From Lucinisca nassula (taxonomy: Eukaryota; Mollusca; Bivalvia; Lucinida; Lucinidae), in contig OY757026.1 of the NCBI GenBank assembly GCA_963580285.1, positions 86,216,651 through 86,280,650 on the forward strand: a stretch of 64,000 nucleotides of DNA, read 5' to 3'. Positions 10,819-20,209 of the stretch are shown here, piece by piece. The notes below the pieces were generated by a model. That model saw only the letters and a list, made by a program, of their open reading frames with translations. It had not been told where the DNA came from and made no database searches. A program made the translations under genes and the position numbers. Position 1 is the stretch's first letter; every line of letters begins with the position of its first letter.

Positions 10819-10870
10819 ACGCATGGGAGAGGAAGACAAAAGAACACAATTGAAAAGAAAAATTTATATA

Positions 10871-11214
10871 CAGTTGAACTTCAATGGCTCGAACACCTTT
10901 GGGACCTCGAAAATCTGTTCGAGACTGGGGTAGTTCGAGCCACTGAGGTTACTGTCAGGAGGCATAACGAGATACTTTTAGATATATTTTCGGTGTTCTC
11001 TAATGAAAATGTATGCTGTGTGTACTCATTAGAATCGCCTCATTGAGGCGATTCTAATGAGTACACACAGCATACATTTGCAAGATTAAAGACTAAAATC
11101 TCCATAATTACCCAACTATTTCTTATGTGGAGGATTTCGCTTGGGGCTCAAGAATGGGTTCGACACATCCATGGTAAACGAGCCATCGGTGTTCGAGCCA
11201 TCCAAGTTCTACTG
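10871..11214. mobile_element. pogo/Tigger-like TA MITE with AATCGCCTC hairpin
   Basis: Flanked by TA. Inverted ends CAGTTGAACTTCAATGGCTC / GTTCGAGCCATCCAAGTTCT. The central hairpin TGTACTCATTAGAATCGCC and its complement spans about 11010-11080. No transposase. Confidence 0.8.
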
Positions 11215-11401
11215 TATCACAAAAAATGTTTAGAAAGAATCATAGCTGCAGACTTGGGAGGGGTAATGAGTATGATTGATTTAGGGATGTTTCTCCTAAA
11301 TTCTTCCCAGAAACATGCTGTTGGAACTTGTCAGAATCGGTCCGTTGTGAACTCTCGGCTGCAGCCCCTTTTCATAATGAACAACAATGACATAAACATA
11401 T

Positions 11402-11807
11402 GTTGGGGTACCGCCGTCTGATGACGTCATTTACTGATGGCGTGCAGAAAAATGGTAGCGGTGGTTTGCGGGCGGCAATTTATATCAATTCAAAAATCAC
11501 CGGTCGGCTTTTTCGGTATGTCTGGTCTTCGCCGGACATTGCCGGAAAAAAGACTGCAGTCCATGGCCTCGGCTTTAAGACGGGATCATTTTTTGGGGCT
11601 CATTTTGGAGGGAAAAATCATGGTCTTATAGCCGAATTTTTACGGTAGTCCAAGTTTCAAGTAAATATGTTCAGTAATGACAGAGATTTTACAAAATGTC
11701 CAAGTTTTTGTACGACGCAGACGAAAATGTCCAATTTTTTGCACGGGGATGACGACGCCAGAGCTATGACAATACCTCGTAGTTTTCTTCGAAAACAGCC
11801 GAGCTAA
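11402..11807 (+). mobile_element. Helitron-like element 3' portion
   Basis: No tandem array. Ends GAGCTATGACAATACCTCG, hairpin GTTTTCTTCGAAAAC, then CAGCCGAGCTAA (to 11807), the CTAA ending used by the array elements. A segment at 11410-11460 (GATGACGTCATTTAC, GTGGTTTGCGGGCGGC) recurs at 59790-59865. Confidence 0.6.
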
Positions 11808-11811
11808 AAAT

Positions 11812-11955
11812 CCGGACACCTTGAGGACTTGCTGTAATTCTCCTAAAATTTTAACAAATTTATTTCATGATACAGCAGTGAGTCCAAAAGGTGCAGATGG
11901 AATGGCAAACAGTGTAGACCCTGATCAGACTGCTCCTTCAGGCACCATATCTGGG
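11812..11955 (-). mobile_element. X element fragment, reverse
   Basis: CGGACACCTTGAGGACTTGC, AAATTTATTTCATGATACAG and GCAAACAGTGTAGACCCTGA are collinear with 53976-54160 in reverse. Confidence 0.7.
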
Positions 11956-11961
11956 CAAGCC

Positions 11962-12245
11962 ATCACGAAAACACGCCTATATAATTTAATAGTTTTGACC
12001 CCCTCGAACCCCACTTTCATATAGTAAAACTGGGGTTTGCAGGGGTAACCCTTATTTTTCTTATTTCTGCTCTAAAATATAGATTGTGGGTACCCGTTAG
12101 AACCACCTCGATAAGGCGGTTCTAACATGTACCCATAATCTATATTTTGAGTAGATATAAGAAAAATATCACAATTTTTCAACTTAAAATTTTCATTTTT
12201 TCGGCGATAAAGGTTACAATGTATTTGTATAGGCGTGTTTTCATA
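11962..12245. mobile_element. E-family MITE
   Basis: Inverted ends CACGAAAACACGCCTATA / TATAGGCGTGTTTT. Central palindrome around GTTAGAACCACCTCG near 12085-12150. Includes AAACTGGGGTTTGCAGGGG, conserved in copies at 18.5 and 45.9 kb. Confidence 0.8.
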
Positions 12246-12268
12246 ATGCAGTGGTTAATCCTAATTAA

Positions 12269-12489
12269 CCCTTTTTGTACCAAATGGAATCTTCCTTCTT
12301 ATATATAGTAGGCGTCCATTTCAAAATTTAGGGGTGTCAGGTTGTGTTTTCATCAAAATTTATTTGGATAATGACTGAACTATTAGCAAACAGTGGAGGC
12401 CCTGATCAGACGCCGCCTTGTGCGGCGTCTGATCTGGGCCTCCACTGTTTGCCAGGGTACCCATTTTCGGGTTTCCAGTACAAAATGGG
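12269..12489. mobile_element. F-family TTAA MITE, best copy
   Basis: TTAA duplication (12265-12268, 12490-12493). Ends CCCTTTTTGTACCAAATGG / AGTACAAAATGGG. The near-perfect central palindrome GGCCCTGATCAGACGCCGC / GCGGCGTCTGATCTGGGCC spans about 12388-12453. Confidence 0.88.
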
Positions 12490-12773
12490 TTAATGAGCGA
12501 GCCTCTCATCCGGCTCTACATGTTGGCAGAGGTATAATCTGTAGCGGTCTACAAGTTTGAAAGGGAAATAACCAGTACCCAGCAGACCCTTTTAAAAGAG
12601 AACAAAATCATTTTATGCAAGAGTAGCCTCCCTTTCATCATGTATGATCTGAATTCTGACACTGACCATGGAATTATTATGCATATTAAATGAATAGGGT
12701 CAAATTTACTGTTCTGTCCGAGCAGGAACAATGATTTCTGAGTAACATCACATCAACAATGACGCAGTGTCCT

Positions 12774-13017
12774 GGGGCCAGTTGTTCAAAGCATCGTTAG
12801 CTTAATGAGCTCGTTAGTGGTCATATTGTTAACTCTTCTAACAAGTTTGATATTTAAAATTTTGGTATTTTTGCTAAAAAAATGTGAGCAGCTATCGCAT
12901 TCGCAAAAGATGCTCACATTTTTTCAATAAAAATATTAGAATATTTGCCATAATAAATGATCAAAGTTTTACCGATACGTTAACTAACAACGTCGTTAGT
13001 TTTGAACAACTGGCCCC
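12774..13017 (+). mobile_element. G-family MITE, full length
   Basis: Inverted ends GGGGCCAGTTGTTCAAA / TTTGAACAACTGGCCCC. Hairpin AAAATGTGAGCAGC / GATGCTCACATTTT in the centre. 244 bp, no coding capacity. Confidence 0.85.
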
Positions 13018-13660
13018 AGATGTAAGATTGACGTTGATATGTTACACCAACGTTGTGTGCCCCCCAGGTATGTTATTATATATCCATGCATGTATGTTTA
13101 CGTACACAATCGCACCTAGGCTGGAACTTGAATGTGTTACAATGTGTTAATTTCTAGACAAAAAACTCTTGTGCCATCACGTGAACAAGTCTGATATGAA
13201 TGACCCACTTAACCACACTTTATATAGAGACAACTGGGATTTAAGGGGACATTCATTAACTTTCTTATTTCTGCTCCAAGACATAGGCTGTGATTACTCA
13301 TTCTTGCATAAATAACCATGGATGATCATTGTTCTTGCATATCTTAGATTCCGACAGAAAATTTTGACGAAAACGCCCAAAAGCTCCATATAAACAGAAG
13401 TTACAAAATTTGTCTCTCTTACTAAACTAGAAATGTCTCAATGCCACACACACAGATGCCCCAACTCAGAGGACCTCCTCACCCGGAATCAATCATTTTG
13501 CAAAAAAAGAAAAACGTGAAGCTGAAGAACGGCCATAACTCCCATAATATATTTGTAGTTGGCAGATTTTACGCTAAATAGAACTCGGCCAATATTTTAT
13601 GATTATATACCTGTGAACAAAATATGAATTCACTAATCTTTTCAAAAGACAGTGAAGAGT
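13018..13660. other. Intergenic; E2-type repeat fragment
   Basis: 13177-13300 (CATCACGTGAACAAGTC...CTGCTCCAAGACATAGGCTG) is the reverse of part of the E2 repeat at 30.65 and 40.95 kb. The rest is unassigned. Confidence 0.5.
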
Positions 13661-13936
13661 TTGTTTTTGTTTGATTTGAGGTTTAACGTCCCCATCAACA
13701 CGGTAAAGGTCATTTTGGAGACGTCGCTTCCGATTTTACCGGATATTGAGATGAAATGACATCTCAAGCCCTGCCCCCCAATGAAACCAATAGGGTTTAC
13801 AAGCATGGTGGGTCCCGACTCGCACCAGTTTGCCTGGGCAGGCTTAGATCCTGTAAGCGGTTTACCAGTACTCGTGTGCGGGTTGGTTTCAGCTCTGCAT
13901 GGAAACATCATGCAGCCCATCTATTTCTTCATGTAG
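13661..13936 (-). mobile_element. B-family copy, right end truncated
   Basis: Normal tail and body; stops after CTATTTCTTCATG, before the GCCCCCGCCC start. Confidence 0.85.
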
Positions 13937-14208
13937 ACAGGGAAAAGAAACCCTTTTTTTGTACTTTTTGTATGTACAGGTGGGCATATATACTGACAGC
14001 AGTTATATCATATGCTCGCCTTTCAATGTTGCTCGGGAATAAACTGTTGTTGTTATTGTGTGTTTTCTTTTTTTTTTTTTTCTTGTTTTCAATTATATTT
14101 TTTCAGACCATTTAGAGCTGTCCCATAGTAAGACAGATTTAGATAGCTTCTGTTATTAGAATGCAGTCAATTTTCTAGTCAAACTTTTCATTTAAATGAA
14201 GGTTTCTA
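13937..14208. other. Unassigned, poly-T tract
   Basis: Includes a T run at about 14072-14085. No gene or family assignment. Confidence 0.3.
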
Positions 14209-14523
14209 GCCCCCGCCCATCGGGGCTGCAAGAAATAGATGGGCTGCATGATGCTTCCATGCAGAGCTGAATCCGATCCGACCCACACACGAGTAGGCCT
14301 ACTGGTAAACCGCTTAGAGGATCTAAGCCTGCCCAGGCAAAGTGGTGTGAGTCGGCCTGTCTATGCTTATAAACCCTATTGGTTTCATTGGGCGGCAGGG
14401 CTTGAGATGTCATTTCCTCTCAATGTCGGGTAAAAGTTCCACAAAGTTGGAAGCAACATCTCCAAAATGACCTTTAAAGTGATGAAGGGGAAGTTAAATC
14501 TCAAATCAAACAAACTAACAAAC
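14209..14523 (+). mobile_element. B-family copy, full length
   Basis: CCCCCGCCCATCGGGGCTG to TTAAATCTCAAATCAAACAA; one of the most complete copies, opposite in orientation to its neighbour at 13.7 kb. Confidence 0.9.
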
Positions 14524-14706
14524 ATAAATGAATGTTTCTAACTTCTAATCACCCATCACATAACTGCATTATGCATAAAGTGCCATATTTGCTTAATTTT
14601 TCTCTTCTCACTGCAAATTCATGTTGGAAAACCCGTAAGAAGACCTACAACTCAGCCAGGGTTTTGTAAATTTTATGCCCCCATCTTACTAAAGGAACAG
14701 ATTAAT

Positions 14707-14938
14707 CAACCCATATATGCCTCGTGGCCCTCTTTTCTGGGACGTCGGCATACAGTCCAGACCCAGATCAGACACCGCAGAATGTGGCGTCTGATCTGGG
14801 TCTACACTGTTTGCTTAAAGTAATTTCATTTTTATAAAATTTGCCACAAACAAAAACAAACCTGATACCCCTTTAATTGGAAAAGGACCACTCCAAACTT
14901 ACAAGGTGAAAGATTCCATTGTCATATATGGGTTTATG
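14707..14938. mobile_element. F-like MITE, AACCCATATATG ends
   Basis: Inverted ends AACCCATATATG / CATATATGGGTT. Core palindrome AGATCAGACACCGCAGAATG / GGCGTCTGATCTGGG. Ends differ from standard F while the core is the same. Confidence 0.7.
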
Positions 14939-14984
14939 AGAAACATTGCAAATTTTTGCAGAAACCTTCTCAGATTTTCTTTAA

Positions 14985-15189
14985 CCTTTAACCTGCTGAA
15001 TATTCAATTAAGCCACACTCATTCCTGACTTTGAACCAATCAGATTACTTGATGCAGCTTATTTCTACATATTCATAAACTGAATGTCAAACTGTGTAGA
15101 TCCTGATCAGATGGCTTCTTCAGAAGCCATCTGATCTGGATCTACACTGTTTGCAAAGATAGGGTTTGTCGCCTACAGCAGGGTAAAGG
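14985..15189. mobile_element. C-family TTAA MITE
   Basis: 205 bp between TTAA 14981-14984 and 15190-15193. Hairpin TCAGATGGCTTCTTCAGAAG. Ends CCTTTAACCTGCTGAAT / ACAGCAGGGTAAAGG. Confidence 0.88.
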
Positions 15190-15518
15190 TTAAACTCTTT
15201 CATGTCATTAAAACTCTGCTTATGCATTACATAAAGCATTCCATACAATGAACTGCCATCAAATCAAGCGTACCAAAGCCACACATTCAAGCACAATATA
15301 TACATTTATTTATCTGCTTTTATACACAAGACTTATAATACAGTGAATTTCATTTAAACAGGTTACTGTACAGTTTGTTTCTATGTATAGAGTAACAAAT
15401 AAATATAAGAGGTGATAATGTTTGAATTTAAATTCACATTTGCACAGACAAAAAAGCAATTTTAACAAAATGTGTCACTGGACAGAGCAGCTCCTCTACC
15501 CATGCCTTGTTTTTTCAT

Positions 15519-15909
15519 AAACCCTTATCCTGTTCCTGACTATCAGCCAATCAGATTACATGATATAATGCGCAAACTGCATGACATTGTAGAGCCCAAT
15601 CAGATGGCTTCTTCAGAAGCCTTCTGACCCGAATATAGACAGTTTGCAAACATAGGGGTTGTCACACAGTTTGTGAACTGAACAAATACAGTATATCATT
15701 CAGGGGTGCCCAGTCCCCCAAAACACCTAAATTTTTTCCTGGGTGCCTAAGTTTTGAATAAAAATGCCTATTAACTTAATGTAAAATTTGTATTTATGGC
15801 AGTCTGGGTGCATAAAGCAAAATGCTTAGTCTATACCCCTATATCAAATAATCTGATTGGTTGCTTGTCAGCAATGGATATAACTAATTTATTCAGCAGG
15901 ATAAGAGTT
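15519..15909. repeat. Degenerate C-MITE pieces, composite
   Basis: Left piece ACCCTTATCCTGTTCCTGAC to TTTGCAAACATAGGGGTTGT; right piece GAATCTGATTGG-like to ATTCAGCAGGATAAGAGTTA. The two partial copies are separated by unrelated sequence. Confidence 0.65.
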
Positions 15910-15937
15910 AATCAGTATCCTTTTGTGATATATAATG

Positions 15938-16297
15938 GATCTTACATGAGTGTTTATGCATTATTGAATTTATTAAACGAGTTGAGGAAAAGGGATAAAA
16001 TGCGAGGCTTTGCCGAGCATTTTATCCCTTTTCCTCAACGAGTTTAATAAATTCAATAATACATGAGCACGAATGCAAGATTCTATTTATCATATGACAT
16101 TTAAAACACATTTTATATACGATTGTTTACAAGAATGTCAATATTCCGCCGTAAGTAAACGCGACATCATTAAGGACGTCATACATGTAATGTTACGGGA
16201 CGTATCTAGCTAATTTGCATATTTAATCCACTAGTGGATTATCGAAAATATTACATGGCGTTATTACACTCTCAGGCACAACGTCATATGATAAAAA
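15938..16297 (+). repeat. R-family hairpin repeat, intact copy
   Basis: ATTGAATTTATTAAACGAG hairpin arm, loop around GCGAGGCTTTGCCGAGC, return arm to CAATAATACATGAGC, then CGCCGTAAGTAAACGCGACA and CCACTAGTGGATTATCG. Copies at 7 kb (reverse) and 27.6 kb. Confidence 0.8.
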
Positions 16298-16855
16298 GAG
16301 TAACTTGCTGTGCTTTTTTATAAATACATATGCTCCTTTAGCCATCTTTGGATACGTATGGTTGAGCCAAACATGTCCAACATTGGCCTAAGGCTCTTAT
16401 GACAAAGAATATTGCGTTTCAGCTGACTCCAGGGGTGTAGTGCAATGTCTCATCTATTCAGGTGAGCTGTGCCTCTCGAGTTTTCCACATGATTCTGTCC
16501 TTTGACCGTTGAAATGAGTAAATCAGTGCCAGTGTCCACATGCATATTTTCAGCCATATTCAACTGATAACTTCCTTGAACTTCCATGAAATTTTGTGAT
16601 ATCTCCTTTTAACTGTCGGTCACTTCGTCCAATTATATTTCAGGTATTTTTCAAGTTCATAAGAGATTGTGAAGCCAGACTGCCCTGTAGTTTAAAAGCA
16701 AACCTTCCGGGCATCATGATCTTTTTAGCTTGAAACAAAAAAAAAATGATTTGATGGGACCATATGTCCACCTGTTAAAATAAGATATCACACTCCAATA
16801 CAAAACTTCACAGAATTTTCAAGGAACATCAGCTGAATACGGCTATTGTCTAATA
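16298..16855. other. Unassigned intergenic DNA
   Basis: No convincing reading frame, exon or repeat family recognised. Confidence 0.4.
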
Positions 16856-17182
16856 CAGAACTTTGATGGTTCCAACACTGATGGTTCACACACCATGGCG
16901 GAGTCGAACCTGTTACCGAGTCCCTAGGGAATTCCTCTTCATAAGAAATAGTGTGTTTTTTTACTTTTGTCTTGCCAAGGTATGCTGTGTGTACTCATTA
17001 GAATAACCTCGATTCTGATGAGTACACACAGCATACATTTTTATTATAAAACATCAAAATATGTCCCATAGTTAACCCTTTTATGCTTCCTGGCAGTAAC
17101 CTCAGTGGTTCAAACTACCCTTGTCTCGAACGGAACAGATTTTCCTGGTCCAAAAGGTGTTCGAGCCATTGAAGTTTGACTG
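16856..17182. mobile_element. pogo/Tigger-like TA MITE
   Basis: Ends CAGAACTTTGATGGTTCCAA / CGAGCCATTGAAGTTTGACTG; hairpin GTATGCTGTGTGTACTCATT and complement at 16981-17036, shortened at the loop compared with 10.9 kb. Confidence 0.72.
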
Positions 17183-17232
17183 TGTCTAACTGAGCAAGCT
17201 CAGGATAGAAGTACATGTACTTGTCACCCAGG

Positions 17233-17531
17233 TTTTTGTTTGTTTGATTTGAGGTTTAACGTCCCCGTCCACACTGTAAAGGTCATTTTGGAGATGTTGC
17301 TTCCAATTTTGTGGGACTTTTACCCGACATTGAGATGAAATGACGTCTCAAGCCCTGTCGCCCAATGAAACCAATAAGGTTTATTAGCATGGACGGTCCG
17401 CCTCGCACCGCGATTCCTGGACAGGCTTCGATCCTCTAAGCCGTTTACCATAACTAGTGTGCGGGCTGGATTCAGCTATGCCTGGAAGCATCATGCAGCC
17501 CATATATTTCTTCAAGCCCCTATGGGCAGGG
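17233..17531 (-). mobile_element. B-family copy, full length
   Basis: TTTGTTTGTTTGATTTGAGG tail at left, CCCTATGGGCAGGGGC at right. Confidence 0.9.
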
Positions 17532-17564
17532 GCCGTTTTTCACCCAGGTACTTACCCTCTATGT

Positions 17565-17918
17565 CAGGCCTCATACTGACCACGATTTTCCATGCCTGAA
17601 AGGCCCGTCCCTTATCCTGCTGAACAAGACAACTCTTACCTTAACAAACAGTGTAGATCCAGATCAGATGGCTTCTGAAGAAGCCATCTGATCAGGATCA
17701 ACACTGTTTGTAATGCAGTTTGTGAAAATATCAAGTAATTTGGTTGACTTATAGTCAGAAATGGGTGTGGGTAAATAAATTTATTCAGCAGGATAAGGGT
17801 TAAATAGTTTTTTAAACAGACTAAAGGAACAAAAAATCAAAATCAAGCCTGGAATCAAGAAAAATATCAAGCTCTAAAAGCCTGAAATCCTGCAAATGCC
17901 TGAAAAATATGAGGCCTG
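17565..17918. mobile_element. W element with nested C MITE, second copy
   Basis: CAGGCCTCATA / TATGAGGCCTG termini; nested C MITE at 17612-17809 (right TTAA intact, left lost). Confidence 0.72.
17612..17809. mobile_element. C-family MITE inside W
   Basis: Hairpin on GATCAGATGGCTTCTGAAG; right end TTCAGCAGGATAAGGG + TTAA. Confidence 0.85.
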
Positions 17919-17952
17919 CTACGTGGCCAGCAACTGTTCAGGTAAGCCTGTC

Positions 17953-18356
17953 ATAGCAACAGATATTAACCCCTCAACATGCTGAAGATTTCAATATGTC
18001 ACCCTCCTCCCCTGTTTTCAGCCATTTGTGTTGCATGATTTCAATATTTTTAACTTGAATTCATAAGCAGAATGAAAAACAGTATAGATCCGGATCAGCT
18101 GGCTTCTCAGAAGCCAGCTGATCTGGATCTATACTGTTTTCAAAAAAGGATATAGCATGGTGAGGGTTATAGCTAGGTATTTTGTAAAAACTGAAGGATA
18201 GTTTTTGTCAATTCCACACAAAAACTATGTTGTGGGTACTCATTAGAACCGCCTCACCGAGGCGGTTCTAATGAGTACCCACAACATAGGTTTATATGGA
18301 GATATAATGAAAACTATCCTTTAATTATCACAAAATTCTTACCTTATCTGTTGCTA
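17953..18356. mobile_element. D foldback MITE containing a C-type MITE
   Basis: Ends ATAGCAACAGATA / TTATCTGTTGCTA; central hairpin GTACTCATTAGAACCGCC with complement, about 18233-18289. The left arm is interrupted at 17970-18166; the copy at 31452-31640 is not. Confidence 0.78.
17970..18166. mobile_element. C-variant TTAA MITE
   Basis: Ends CCCCTCAACATGCTGAAG / TAGCATGGTGAGGG next to TTAA and TTAT; hairpin TCAGCTGGCTTCTCAGAAGC. A different subfamily from the standard C. Confidence 0.75.
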
Positions 18357-18502
18357 GGGGCCCTGTGCAGAAGCAGGGTCTTGCCAAAGCATACGCTGCT
18401 TGCTGACATGTAGTACAGCCCTTGACATAGCTTCATTCAAGTTGTCATGGCAACATAAACTGGAGAATACCAAGAACCCTTTCCTCACTGGTATGCTCAA
18501 TC

Positions 18503-18772
18503 ATCACGTAAACACGCCTATATAATTTTGAAGCTCTTGAACCCCACATTTATATAGTAAAACTTGGGTTTACAGGGGTAAACCTTATTTTTCTTATTTC
18601 CGCTCTAAAATATAGATTGTGGGTACTCGTTAGAACCGCCTCGATGAGGCGGTTGTAACGAGTGCACACAATCTATATTTTGAGCAGAAATAAGAAAAAT
18701 ATCACACTTTTTCATCATAAAATTTTCATTTTTTGGCGATAAAGGTGGCAATGTATTTGTATAGGGGTGTTT
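18503..18772. mobile_element. E-family MITE
   Basis: Ends ATCACGTAAACACGCCTATA / TATAGGGGTGTTTGC; palindrome GAACCGCCTCGATGAGGCGG centred near 18646. Confidence 0.8.
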
Positions 18773-19388
18773 GCATAAATAATTATTAATGTAGGCAAAA
18801 AAGCGTTGTGTTTCCAAGAACATCTCAAAACTTTAGTGTCGATAGGTAGGCAATCAGCTTTTAACATTTTTTTATATATATGAAAAGCCTAAAATCTTTA
18901 AAAAATACCCTAAAAATAACCTAAGAATGGATGAAAATTTCTCATATGTAAATAAAACAGTTTGAGCAGGGCCCAAATAAGTAGAATTTGTAGCATTTCA
19001 AGAAACAAAATCAATTTTCTTTTTTGGCCTTAAAGAAAACAGGTCCCACAACTGCCTTTGTTAACCCTGTACACTTGCTTTGTGGTACCTTTGTGATGGA
19101 AGAGTCATTTAAGAACTCATGGATGTAATGGTTAACAGAGGCCCTCATTGCCACGGTAACAATTCTGTAACAGCATTAATCGCCTTGGACATTTACACAC
19201 TAACCATAAAATATAATAGACTGAGAAAAATACAAAACAAAATTACAGACACAAAGTGTTGTGGAAGAAAAGATTACACCTGGAGGATACCAAACATTGT
19301 GTATGCTCCACTAAATCAAGCATGAAAGTTGTTCTGCTCACAAAATATTAAAAATGCAAACGTGTTGTGACTTTCAGATGTAGCAGTA
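18773..19388. other. Unassigned intergenic DNA
   Basis: Nothing recognised beyond simple A+T-rich sequence. Confidence 0.35.
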
Positions 19389-19433
19389 AAGGCCGCCTCA
19401 TGTTTGACAAAATGGCTCACTTTCTGGCATTTG

Positions 19434-19650
19434 AACCCTTATCCTGCCGAATATTCAATTTAGCCACAGTGACACCCATTTCTAACTTTGAACCAATCAG
19501 ATTACTTGATGTAATTTATTCCTACAAATTCATAAACTAAATGTCAAACATAGTGTAGATCCTGATCAGATGGCTTCTTCAGAAGCCATCTGATCTGGAT
19601 CTACACTGTCTGCAAAGATAGGAGTTTTCGTGAACAGCAGGTTAAGGGTT
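19434..19650. mobile_element. C-family MITE flanked by a 45-bp direct repeat
   Basis: Hairpin TCAGATGGCTTCTTCAGAAG. Flanks 19389-19432 and about 19660-19703 are near-identical (GCCTCATGTTTGAC, TTTTTGGCATT), far longer than a TTAA duplication. Confidence 0.8.
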
Positions 19651-20099
19651 TACATTTTCAAGGCTGCCTCATGTTTGACTAAATGACCCACTTTTTGGCA
19701 TTTTAACATTTTCAAGAGCTTCAGAGTTTATTTCAGCTGAGCATAAAAAAGGTTTTGTAACCTCAAGGGCCTTGGTGTTCTGTGTCCTTTATGTTCTGTG
19801 AACAAGTGATTTATCTTTTTTAAAATGTGTTACTGAATACGAACATCTGTGGTAAATGACATCATCTCTCCTCGATCTTCCGGCGAAACATCACATTTAG
19901 TCACTTCAGCTTCCAATTCTGTGCAGGAACAGAATCTTGTAAGTCTAAGTTTACTAAAAATCACTCCGCAAAGTGATGAGAGAGTGAAGATATATGCCTG
20001 CTACATTCACAACTTCACTCGTTTGTTTTGTTTGTAAAGTTTTGTATGATTGGACCATTCTGATCACATGACCCACAGTTCTGCCAATCAGATCACAGG

Positions 20100-20209
20100 T
20101 TACTTGCAACATCCCCCTTCAGAAGCTTGGTTCTGTTGATTTAAATTTACTCCTTGCTGTCTCTGTTGAGATACCTGGCTTCCTGGGTCATTCTTCGGCA
20201 ATCTTTTAG
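20100..20209 (-). CDS. Rab5: Rab5 exon 5, hypervariable tail and stop
   Basis: 110 nt from acceptor TCTTGCAG to the TAA at 20102-20100. It starts KRLPKND, continues with a Gln/Asn-rich hypervariable tail and ends GGCCK. The LPKN start and the double cysteine identify it. No open frame of usable size marks this exon; it was found by searching for the expected continuation of exon 4. Two residues or fewer after the cysteines is permitted by Rab geranylgeranyl transferase substrates. Confidence 0.93.
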
